A DNA stretch of 64,000 bases from assembly GCA_965230665.1 (NCBI GenBank), contig CBDDLM010000004.1, forward strand, positions 1,922,001 to 1,986,000, given 5' to 3'. Source of the DNA: JAGNRR01 sp965230665 (GTDB lineage: Bacteria; Bacteroidota; Bacteroidia; Chitinophagales; Chitinophagaceae). How positions within the stretch are numbered: position 1 is the first letter of the stretch; each line of letters begins with the position of its first letter. The position numbers and the translations under genes were made by a program. The notes beneath the pieces are model-generated. The model was not told the origin of the DNA. It ran no database searches and saw nothing but the letters and a program-made list of their open reading frames with translations. Below are positions 9,157 to 16,607 of this stretch, piece after piece.

Positions 9157-9446
9157 CAGTAGCCGAATTAAAGGCAAAAAAGGAAAGCGGTGAGGAACTT
9201 TATATTTTGGATGTGCGCGAGCAAAGCGAGTATGATGCCGTAAATATGGGTGCCAAACTAATCCCTCTAGGTCAAATTGCCAATGGTGAAGTTGATGAGA
9301 TAGAAGATTGGAAAGATAAGGAGGTCATTGTTCATTGTCGCAGTGGCGTTCGGTCTATGCAGGCTTGTATGATTTTGGAGCAAATGGGCTTTGAAAAGAC
9401 TTATAATCTAACAGGTGGTATTCTGGCTTGGGATGAGTCAGCTTAA
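9144..9446 (+). CDS. Single-domain rhodanese-like protein
   Basis: This 100-residue protein is one rhodanese domain: the N-terminal ILDVREQSEYD motif, and the active-site cysteine in VHCRSGVRS followed by a Gly-rich end (LTGGILAWDES). Such proteins carry sulphane sulphur as a persulphide. There is no signal peptide, so it should be cytoplasmic. It starts inside the end of the T9SS gene (13-base overlap) and ends one base before the convergent chagasin-like gene. Confidence 0.92.
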   Translation: MQTITVAELKAKKESGEELYILDVREQSEYDAVNMGAKLIPLGQIANGEVDEIEDWKDKEVIVHCRSGVRSMQACMILEQMGFEKTYNLTGGILAWDESA

Positions 9447-9827
9447 CTAACGATTCTGAATTTCATAATCTAGACGGAAGACCTTCGCGACATGAGTAGG
9501 CTTTTCAGGGTTTAAATAATGTAGTGTAATGGAACCCTTTCCTACTTTCTGTGGTATTAAGGTTATTCTGCACATCTTGTCTTGATCGGATACTTGTTCA
9601 TACCCAGGCAGCTTACAATTTACTTCACATTGACTAAAGTGTTTCAAACTACTTTCAGAGGGTATCCACTGAAACTCTGGGTTTCGTTTAGATGCTAGCT
9701 CAATACTGATTTTTTCTTTTAATGATAACCTTATAGCCTTTCCATGATAGCTTTGGTCCAAGATCAATGCCTTAGGTGCGGATTTATTTTCGAATATCTT
9801 TCGAAGTTTCTTCCAGTCGGTTTTCAT
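9447..9827 (-). CDS. Chagasin-like (peptidase inhibitor I42 fold) protein
   Basis: No annotation is obvious at first sight, but the layout follows chagasin. A strand pair GKAIRLSLKEKISIELAS leads to NPEFQW, which lines up with the NPTTGF.W inhibitory loop of chagasin. Near the end, GKGSITLHYLNPEKP lines up with the G-T-x(5)-L-x-Y-x-R-P-W segment, followed by a closing strand VFRLDYEI. The canonical TTG and RPW residues are not kept, so cysteine-protease inhibition is uncertain. No signal peptide is present, unlike many bacterial members. Family assignment is my inference from motif order. Confidence 0.5.
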   Translation of the reverse strand: MKTDWKKLRKIFENKSAPKALILDQSYHGKAIRLSLKEKISIELASKRNPEFQWIPSESSLKHFSQCEVNCKLPGYEQVSDQDKMCRITLIPQKVGKGSITLHYLNPEKPTHVAKVFRLDYEIQNR

Positions 9828-9943
9828 TATATCGTTCGATTTGATAAATCTTTAGCTTATGCGAATTTAACAAGATCAACTAGATTTTACAATTGTTGAA
9901 TACGAATCTTGTGAAATCCAATATGTATGACACCGCGGCCAAT

Positions 9944-9973
9944 AAAAAAGCGCTCTTTAAAGAGCGCTTTTTT
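9944..9973 (-). terminator. Rho-independent terminator, perfect 30-base palindrome
   Basis: The two 15-base arms are exact reverse complements: AAAAAAGCGCTCTTT then AAAGAGCGCTTTTTT. It lies 20 bases past the stop of the TonB receptor on the minus strand and ends in a T run in both directions, so it could terminate either strand. Confidence 0.85.
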
Positions 9974-9993
9974 ATTCATTTTTAAGAAATGGT

Positions 9994-12885
9994 TTATTGG
10001 ATCAAATAACTCACACCCAAACTAAATCCAATTCCTGGGTTAAATGACTCAAATACTTGCGGGTCTGCATTATAAGATTCAAACAATTTCTCTCTTCGAT
10101 CGTTCAAGATATTACGAACAGTTAAACTAGTCTTCCAAAGTTTCTTTTTACCCAAACGTTGGGATAGCTTAAGGTTTAAACTGTGAAATGGTTGATCATA
10201 TACATCAGGACGTACACCAACTCCTACAACTGCAAGACGCTTACCTTGTACATTATAAGATAAGGTTGATTCTAAACCAAGTGTGTCATTGCTATATGTC
10301 AAACTCGTATTTACAATAAATGGTGATTGACCAAACATATTTCTATAATTACCAATCGTTTCGCCAGTTCTTAAATTTGCTGAGCGCGACATATATTCCG
10401 TAATATCATCTTCTGTACCAAACACAGCATCTTGTCCGGCTGCAACAACAATTTCTCTCATATCAATATATGATCTTACAGCGGTAATATTTGTTGCTAA
10501 CGAGAACTTATCTAATGTTTTTGTAAGAAAACCAAGGTTCTTACGCACCTCAAATTCTGCACCAGCAACGTGAGCGGTACCAGCATTACGTGGAGTAATA
10601 TCATTTGGCTGCAATAAGAAACCAGCAATCTCAATTGGGTTTTCAAACTTTTTGTAGAACGCACTGATCGATATAATCTCATTTGAGTTAAAGAATGATT
10701 CCCAACGAAGATCTACATTATCAATGTTTGTACGCTTTAAGTCAATATTACCAATGAATCTGATATTAGATAGAGGATCAAGAATGCTCACAAAAGATTT
10801 TTCTCTAAAAGAAGGTCGAGCCAATGTACGTGAGTACGAAGCACGGAGGTTCATTTTTTTCTTAAGGGCGTAGATAATGTTTACCGCTGGTAAGATATCT
10901 AAAGCATCCATTACGTGCTCATCCACTTTATTTTCATCCATTTGTTCACCAGCAAATCTTCCGTAGCCAGAAATCCACATATCTGTTTTTTCAGCACGAA
11001 CGCCATATACTGCCTTTAATTTATCCGTGATGGGTAATTCATTCATCACATAAGCTGCGGCTATATTTTGAGTCGCGTTATAAATATTAGGGTTTCTAGT
11101 CAAGCTTTCTTCAGCACGGATATAAGTTCCTTGTTGATTATTGGGAGTCCAAACATTTTCAGGCTCTAGCAATTCATTTCCGTTACCCAACCAGTTAGTA
11201 TTCATGGTATTATTGAATATAAATCTAAGAACGGAGTAATCTCTGTTTTTAGTTGTATTGGCAACTCCAAATGAAAGTTTCGATTCTTTACCGCTCCAAG
11301 TTTTAAACTTCGTGCTGATATCAATTTTACCAACGCCGTTTACCTCATCGAGGTTACGATAGAATCTTTCTGGAATTGCCCCGTCGCCATTATCAATAAT
11401 GAAATTCCCGTCTTCAATCAAATACGTCGTGCTACGAATATCAGGTTCTACAATTTTAGACACTGTAGGAGAGAGCTTCCAATTCACACGCCATTTATTG
11501 TTTTTTACAGAGTGGCTACCACTTAAAAGAGCGTTAGTTACTGAACGTTGAGAATAGTCAAGTACATACTGTTTTAAGGGTAAGGCTGTATTTTGACCAT
11601 TCGGAAAACGAATATCATAGATAGCCGCTCTTGAGACTGCATTTTGACTGTGCAATACATTTAATACATACTTACTTTTCTTAGTTTTAAGTGCTCCACC
11701 AGCCAATGCACTCCAAGAGACCTCCTGTTCTGAGCGTTTACCTGTTGTTGTAGTTAATTGAGTAAGTTCTGTAACACCCTGCTCGCCATTTTTAATAGAT
11801 CTGCCGAACTCGTAATCATCATAATGGCGGAACTGATAACGATAGTTTACGGCCGTATTATAACCTAAGGTATATTTTTTCTTTTTGAATTGATTACCCT
11901 TAGAGAATGAAATAGCTCCATTTAAGGGAGCACTAAAGTTAGTCGGAGCTAATTGACCATTGAATTTTTTCGTAATTGTTGTTAGCGCAGGATTGTTATC
12001 GCTTCTGTCTGGGATACTACTTACATTAGCAATAGGAAGTTTACGGCTTGAATTTCCAAATGCAAATAAATCAGCACCCGAGCTTTTATATGTTAAGCCT
12101 AGGCGATTTAGGTGCATACCTGGAGTATACCCAATACTAGCTCCAAAGCCCATTGTTTTTTTGTCAACAAAAGACTTGGTCTCAATATTAATCATTCCTC
12201 CCGTAAAGTCTCCAGGTAGATTAGGTGTAAATGTTTTGTACACAAGAAGATTATCAAGCAGATTAGTTGGAAAAATATCCATCTGTACAGTATTCCTGTC
12301 GGGGTCTAGGCCTGGAATATCAACCCCATTTAATTGACTCTTTGTGTAACGATCGCCCAGTCCACGAACATATACATATTTACCACCTTCTACTGAAACA
12401 CCAGTTACACGAGATATAGCTGTTGCGGCATCATTATCTCCAGTTTTTTTAAAGGTCTCAGCAGACGCTCCATCTAGTACATTAGCAGATTTTCTTTGTA
12501 TCGTAAGTAGCGCAGTCTCACTGTTAGCAATTCTTTTAGAGCGAATTACCACTTTTCTAATCTTCTTTGTTTTTTGCTGCATACGAATTTTAAGTACTGT
12601 TACCTTATTCGGAAGGACTTCAATATCCGTAATTTCTTGCTTCGCAAAGCTTATAAAAGAACAGGTGATGGTCTGTTTACCCGTTGGTGCTTTTAAAGAG
12701 AAGTTTCCATCGATGTCGGTACGTGTCCCTTTCGTTGTGCCTTTAAGCATAATGGTAGCACCGATAATCGTTTCACCAGTGGCATCATTAATAACGGTAC
12801 CACGAATAGTACCTGTTTGCGCATTTGCCCATCCAAAGGAAAACAGGCAAATGGTCATGAAAAATAGTTTGATTGTTTGTTTCAT
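9994..12885 (-). CDS. TonB-dependent outer-membrane receptor with CarboxypepD-reg-like domain
   Basis: A 963-residue outer-membrane transporter. The signal peptide ends near FGWANAQ. Residues about 24-110 form the carboxypeptidase-regulatory-like beta-sandwich (GTIRGTVINDATGETIIGA, GTRTDIDGNFSLKAP). The plug spans roughly 130-235 (VRGLGDRYTKSQLNGVDIPG). The barrel follows, ending in an aromatic-rich last strand (NPGIGFSLGVSYLIQ). The substrate is unknown; there is no SusD partner, but a beta-helix lipoprotein gene lies 72 bases upstream on the same strand. The gap between them contains a strong hairpin. The transcript should end at the palindromic terminator just downstream. Confidence 0.94.
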   Translation of the reverse strand: MKQTIKLFFMTICLFSFGWANAQTGTIRGTVINDATGETIIGATIMLKGTTKGTRTDIDGNFSLKAPTGKQTITCSFISFAKQEITDIEVLPNKVTVLKIRMQQKTKKIRKVVIRSKRIANSETALLTIQRKSANVLDGASAETFKKTGDNDAATAISRVTGVSVEGGKYVYVRGLGDRYTKSQLNGVDIPGLDPDRNTVQMDIFPTNLLDNLLVYKTFTPNLPGDFTGGMINIETKSFVDKKTMGFGASIGYTPGMHLNRLGLTYKSSGADLFAFGNSSRKLPIANVSSIPDRSDNNPALTTITKKFNGQLAPTNFSAPLNGAISFSKGNQFKKKKYTLGYNTAVNYRYQFRHYDDYEFGRSIKNGEQGVTELTQLTTTTGKRSEQEVSWSALAGGALKTKKSKYVLNVLHSQNAVSRAAIYDIRFPNGQNTALPLKQYVLDYSQRSVTNALLSGSHSVKNNKWRVNWKLSPTVSKIVEPDIRSTTYLIEDGNFIIDNGDGAIPERFYRNLDEVNGVGKIDISTKFKTWSGKESKLSFGVANTTKNRDYSVLRFIFNNTMNTNWLGNGNELLEPENVWTPNNQQGTYIRAEESLTRNPNIYNATQNIAAAYVMNELPITDKLKAVYGVRAEKTDMWISGYGRFAGEQMDENKVDEHVMDALDILPAVNIIYALKKKMNLRASYSRTLARPSFREKSFVSILDPLSNIRFIGNIDLKRTNIDNVDLRWESFFNSNEIISISAFYKKFENPIEIAGFLLQPNDITPRNAGTAHVAGAEFEVRKNLGFLTKTLDKFSLATNITAVRSYIDMREIVVAAGQDAVFGTEDDITEYMSRSANLRTGETIGNYRNMFGQSPFIVNTSLTYSNDTLGLESTLSYNVQGKRLAVVGVGVRPDVYDQPFHSLNLKLSQRLGKKKLWKTSLTVRNILNDRREKLFESYNADPQVFESFNPGIGFSLGVSYLIQ

Positions 12886-12901
12886 TGCTGGTTTTTTTGA
12901 T

Positions 12902-12938
12902 GCAAAAGCCCTCTAAGGATCTTAGAGGGTGCTTTTGC
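12902..12938 (-). promoter_or_regulatory. Intercistronic hairpin before the TonB receptor
   Basis: The arms at 12902-12917 and 12921-12938 pair over 16 positions with one bulged base (12930) and a three-base loop. On the minus strand it is followed by an A-rich stretch rather than U's, so it is unlikely to be a complete terminator. It sits 16 bases before the receptor ATG and could stabilise mRNA 3' ends, attenuate, or hide the ribosome-binding site. Confidence 0.6.
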
Positions 12939-12957
12939 AATGTTTAAAATTTATTGT

Positions 12958-14310
12958 TTAAAGCTTGCCCTTAATAGAAGCCCAACTCCAGTTTGCAAAG
13001 GCAGATTGATTAGCGCCTTTAGTTCCTGCAGCCTGAACATTGTTTGAGCTATTAGAAATATTATTGTCTAAAGCAGTTTGTTCTGCTGTTCCAACACAAG
13101 TTCCACCACTACCGTTATAAGCGTTAGCCATATCAGCAAGTGTAGCTGTTGAAGAAACAATTTCACAATTGAAAACAGAAAGGTTAGGAGACGTTTGAGT
13201 CATGTACACATAGGCATCGTTCTTAGCAGTACATGCTGTTGTATCAGAGAAGCTAGCTCTTACTTTGATAAACTTCGTAAATCCTCTCCAAGAGCAGTTT
13301 GTGATATTACCTTGTGCTTTTGATTTTAAATCAGCTCCACTACCTTCAGTACCTTCATTTATGAATGTTCCGTTAGTAATTGTGAACTTACCGTTAGTGT
13401 AAGTAGAACCTTCAGGTCCGTCAATTTCAAGTGCTTCATCCGTACCAATACCGTTACCAGTGATTACCATAACATTACTTACAGTACCAGAGTAGTTTTG
13501 GTCGATATCAATTCCATCATCCCCTTGATATACAACAATGGCATCGCTTACATTAACAGTACCGCCAAAGAATTCAATACCGTCGTCTAGATTGGCAACA
13601 ACCTCTACGTGATCGATTACTGTACCCGAACCAACTCCACCAAGAGTTAGACCATTGATTTCATTACCATCACCGATAGTAATACCACCATGACGAATAG
13701 ATACATACTGTAAGAATCCTGAATCATCTCCAGCAATTGTACCACCATAAACACCGTATGTTTCACTAGCAGGAATTCCTTCGATTTGACCTTCAGTATC
13801 TCCATCTTCTGTAGATACCGGAGCCTTACCCAAGATAATTACCCCACCCCATTTTTCATTTACGGTTTCATTGAAGTTAGTACCTACTTTCTCACCAATT
13901 TTAATATTATCGTCAATTGAAGTAAATATAATAGGGTTTGTAGCTGTACCACGTGCATCAATCTTCGCTCCACGCTCAATAATTAATACAGAAGCACCTG
14001 TTCCAGTACCTTTATCTCCTTTGATCAACGTACCAGGCTCAATTTTAAGTGTGAATCCAGAACGTACAACCACGCGTCCGTTTAATACATAGCATTTATC
14101 AGCTGTCCAAGTAGTATTACTTGTGATAAAACCAGTAACGTTTACCACGTTTGTTCCGCTTGGATCACCAATACACTCACCATCTTGACAAAGTTGACCA
14201 GCAGGACATACTACGTCCTTACATTTGTCAGTTTTACAAGAGTTTAGTAGACTTAATGTGCCGATTGCGGCAACAAATAAAGCATTCTTAATGTTGAATA
14301 GTCGTTTCAT
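12958..14310 (-). CDS. Beta-helix lipoprotein paired with the TonB receptor
   Basis: The 450-residue protein begins with a lipoprotein signal (NALFVAAIGTLSLLNSC). After it comes a short Cys-rich segment (DKCKDVVCPAGQLCQDGEC). The rest contains repeating strands typical of a right-handed parallel beta-helix (LKIEPGTLIKGDKGTG, IIFTSIDDNIKIG, WGGVIILGKAP). Many Asp/Gly-rich turns suggest calcium binding, which is inference. It precedes the TonB receptor on the same strand; such pairs recur in Bacteroidota and suggest a surface capture protein. The cargo cannot be told from sequence. Confidence 0.75.
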   Translation of the reverse strand: MKRLFNIKNALFVAAIGTLSLLNSCKTDKCKDVVCPAGQLCQDGECIGDPSGTNVVNVTGFITSNTTWTADKCYVLNGRVVVRSGFTLKIEPGTLIKGDKGTGTGASVLIIERGAKIDARGTATNPIIFTSIDDNIKIGEKVGTNFNETVNEKWGGVIILGKAPVSTEDGDTEGQIEGIPASETYGVYGGTIAGDDSGFLQYVSIRHGGITIGDGNEINGLTLGGVGSGTVIDHVEVVANLDDGIEFFGGTVNVSDAIVVYQGDDGIDIDQNYSGTVSNVMVITGNGIGTDEALEIDGPEGSTYTNGKFTITNGTFINEGTEGSGADLKSKAQGNITNCSWRGFTKFIKVRASFSDTTACTAKNDAYVYMTQTSPNLSVFNCEIVSSTATLADMANAYNGSGGTCVGTAEQTALDNNISNSSNNVQAAGTKGANQSAFANWSWASIKGKL

Positions 14311-14336
14311 TTTTTTTCGTTCAATTTTTATAAGCG

Positions 14337-14344
14337 CAAAAGTA
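14337..14344 (-). promoter_or_regulatory. -7 promoter box for the beta-helix lipoprotein
   Basis: On the minus strand this reads TACTTTTG, a perfect TAnnTTTG match, 26 bases before the ATG. It probably drives both the lipoprotein and the TonB receptor. Confidence 0.5.
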
Positions 14345-14443
14345 TTTGGCGTTGTCGCGCTTCTTGAAACTGAACGATTATAGAATTGTTACGATATGTA
14401 TATTTGGTAACATTAGCGTAATATTAAATTCACATTAGCATAA

Positions 14444-14473
14444 AAAACCCGTCTCATTTATGAGACGGGTTTT
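14444..14473 (-). terminator. Rho-independent terminator after the TlpA-like gene
   Basis: The 13-base arms AAAACCCGTCTCA and TGAGACGGGTTTT enclose a TTTA loop. It follows the stop of the minus-strand gene at 14499 by 25 bases, with A/T runs on both sides. Confidence 0.85.
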
Positions 14474-14498
14474 AGTTTTATTACTGCAGAAGTTTTAT

Positions 14499-15005
14499 CT
14501 ACTTATCAGAGTCGGCTTTACCGTTAGCATATTTCTTTACAACCTCAAACACCTCATTTTCTCCACCTTCTTCGTACCCTGTATGTTGGTATACTACTTT
14601 CCCAGCTTTATCAACAATCATAGTGAAGGGAACATTTTGGAAATTTAATGATCGTTTTAAATCACTGTTCTGATCTAAATAAACAGGCCAAGTCCAACCT
14701 TGAGATTTTGTATATGCTTTAACCATAGCGGCAGCTCTACTATCATCTATTGAAATCGTAACAAAGTCAAAATCAGCTTGTTTCTTCCAATCTGGTAACT
14801 GATTTTTTATATTCTTGATTTCAGCCTTACAAGGAACGCACCAAGTTGCCCAAAAGCTAACTAAGGTTACACGACCCTTTTTGAATATCTTATTGAATTT
14901 TACTGGACGTCCATTTAACTGTTTAATAGTCGTAGTAGGCAGATCCTGTGCTGTGACACTAAATGTTAAAAGAACTGCTGAAAGGATAAATAATATTTTT
15001 TTCAT
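14499..15005 (-). CDS. TlpA-like thioredoxin-fold protein
   Basis: Exported disulphide reductase or carrier of the TlpA/ResA group. The first 19 residues are a signal peptide (KILFILSAVLLTFSVTAQ). The active site is FWATWCVPCKAEI near residues 50-62, followed by the cis-proline segment (QNVPFTMIVDKAGKV). Length, 168 residues, is normal. It is monocistronic: a terminator follows, and 96 bases separate it from purH upstream on the same strand. The partner is unknown. Confidence 0.9.
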   Translation of the reverse strand: MKKILFILSAVLLTFSVTAQDLPTTTIKQLNGRPVKFNKIFKKGRVTLVSFWATWCVPCKAEIKNIKNQLPDWKKQADFDFVTISIDDSRAAAMVKAYTKSQGWTWPVYLDQNSDLKRSLNFQNVPFTMIVDKAGKVVYQHTGYEEGGENEVFEVVKKYANGKADSDK

Positions 15006-15101
15006 AATCTAAATCGTATATCTGTATAGTAAAACTACTAAATAGACGATTAGTTTAATCAAACCTTCGTTATTAATTAGTAAAAGACCTTTTGAATGAA
15101 C

Positions 15102-16607
15102 TTAATGCTTGAAATGACGCATGCCTGTCATTACCATAACCATATTATTGGCCTTTGCAAAATTCACGGAATCGTTATCCCGTATTGATCCACCAGGTTG
15201 TATGGTAGCTGAAATACCTTCTTCATAAGCAATTTTTACGCAGTCATCAAACGGGAAAAAAGCATCGCTAGCCATAACAGCACCGCTCAAATCAAAATCA
15301 AACTGCTTCGCTTTTGCAATAGAGTGACGGAGTGCATCAATTCTAGATGTTTGCCCACAACCTTTACCTATCAATTGTCGGTCTTTTATCAGTGCAATTG
15401 CATTAGATTTGAGATGTTTACAGAGGAGATTCGCGAAAGACAAATCTGCTTTTTCTTTTGCACTACTCTCTTTGGCTCCAACTTCTTCCCATTTTTCATA
15501 ATTTCCAACATCAACATTTTGAACGAGCTGGCCCCCAAGGATTGTCTTAGTATTTTGACTGATCGTGTTGACATAATCGGGGTTTATCTGTAATAGGATT
15601 CTGTTTTTCTTTGCACTCAAAATTTCTAGGGCCTCTTTAGTAAAACTTGGAGCTAGTAGTACCTCGAAAAAAATACCACTCATGTCCTCCGCTATTTTTT
15701 CATTGATCTCTTGGTTGCTGATAATAACACCACCAAAGGCACTTTCTGGATCGCCAGCCAAGGCTGCTTTCCATGCGTCATAGTTCGTTTCTCGAATAGC
15801 AGCACCGCAGACGTTAGTGTGCTTAAATACGGCAAAAAAAGCGTCTCCTTCATTTTTGAACTCATTTAATAAGCCCACAGCTGCATCTACGTCAACTAGA
15901 TTGTTGTAAGAAAGCTCTTTACCATTCAATTGTTCAAATTGATCAGAAAGTGTACCAATGAACTTCGCTTCTTGATGCGGATTTTCTCCATAGCGTAAAC
16001 TTTTAGTTTCTTGAGCACTATCTGTATTGAAGTAATTATCTATGGCAATATCGTAATGCGTTACAATCTTAAAGGTCTTAGCAGCAAACTCCTTACGCTG
16101 TTCAAGTGTAGTTTCTCCTTTTTGAGTGTCTAATAGGGCACCTAACACGGAATAATCATCTTTTGATCCTATAACACAAACATCTTTAAAGTTCTTGGCT
16201 GCAGCACGTAACATGCTAGGTCCGCCAATATCAATTTTCTCAATTATTTTGGCTTCTTCGTTTGTACTAGCCAGCGTCTCCTCAAAAGGATATAGATCAA
16301 CAATCACTAAATCCAATTCAGGAATTTGATGATCTTTCATTTCAGCCAAGTCAGTTTCATTATCTCTTCGACCTAAGATCCCTCCAAAGACTTTTGGGTG
16401 CAATGTTTTTACGCGTCCACCTAATATAGAAGGATATGATGTGACACTTTCTACTGCAATACATTCTATACCTGCTTCTTCAAGAAATTTCTGTGTGCCG
16501 CCTGTCGAATATATTTTTACGTCAAACTTTTGTAATGTTTTAGCAAGAATATCGATGCCGTCTTTGTAAAAAACAGAAATAAGGGCAGATTGTATTTTTT
16601 TGTTCAT
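15102..16607 (-). CDS. purH: Bifunctional AICAR transformylase/IMP cyclohydrolase
   Basis: Catalyses the last two steps of IMP synthesis. The N-terminal MGS-like cyclohydrolase domain (SALISVFYKDGIDILAKTL, STGGTQKFLEEAG, HPKVFGGIL) is followed by the AICAR transformylase domain (SLRYGENPHQEA, VFKHTNVCGAA, GGVIISN, QPGGSIRDNDS). ATG at 16607 is chosen because it begins the conserved domain and gives a four-base ATGA overlap with the comEC stop; the longer frame adds 30 residues of the comEC 3' end read in another frame. At 501 residues it is close to the usual length. Coupled translation with comEC is likely. Confidence 0.97.
   Translation of the reverse strand: MNKKIQSALISVFYKDGIDILAKTLQKFDVKIYSTGGTQKFLEEAGIECIAVESVTSYPSILGGRVKTLHPKVFGGILGRRDNETDLAEMKDHQIPELDLVIVDLYPFEETLASTNEEAKIIEKIDIGGPSMLRAAAKNFKDVCVIGSKDDYSVLGALLDTQKGETTLEQRKEFAAKTFKIVTHYDIAIDNYFNTDSAQETKSLRYGENPHQEAKFIGTLSDQFEQLNGKELSYNNLVDVDAAVGLLNEFKNEGDAFFAVFKHTNVCGAAIRETNYDAWKAALAGDPESAFGGVIISNQEINEKIAEDMSGIFFEVLLAPSFTKEALEILSAKKNRILLQINPDYVNTISQNTKTILGGQLVQNVDVGNYEKWEEVGAKESSAKEKADLSFANLLCKHLKSNAIALIKDRQLIGKGCGQTSRIDALRHSIAKAKQFDFDLSGAVMASDAFFPFDDCVKIAYEEGISATIQPGGSIRDNDSVNFAKANNMVMVMTGMRHFKH

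Noticed and set aside
11960..12337. Plus-strand open frame inside the TonB receptor gene
   Set aside because: It lies entirely antisense to a strong gene, has no promoter box or homology, and is a shadow frame.
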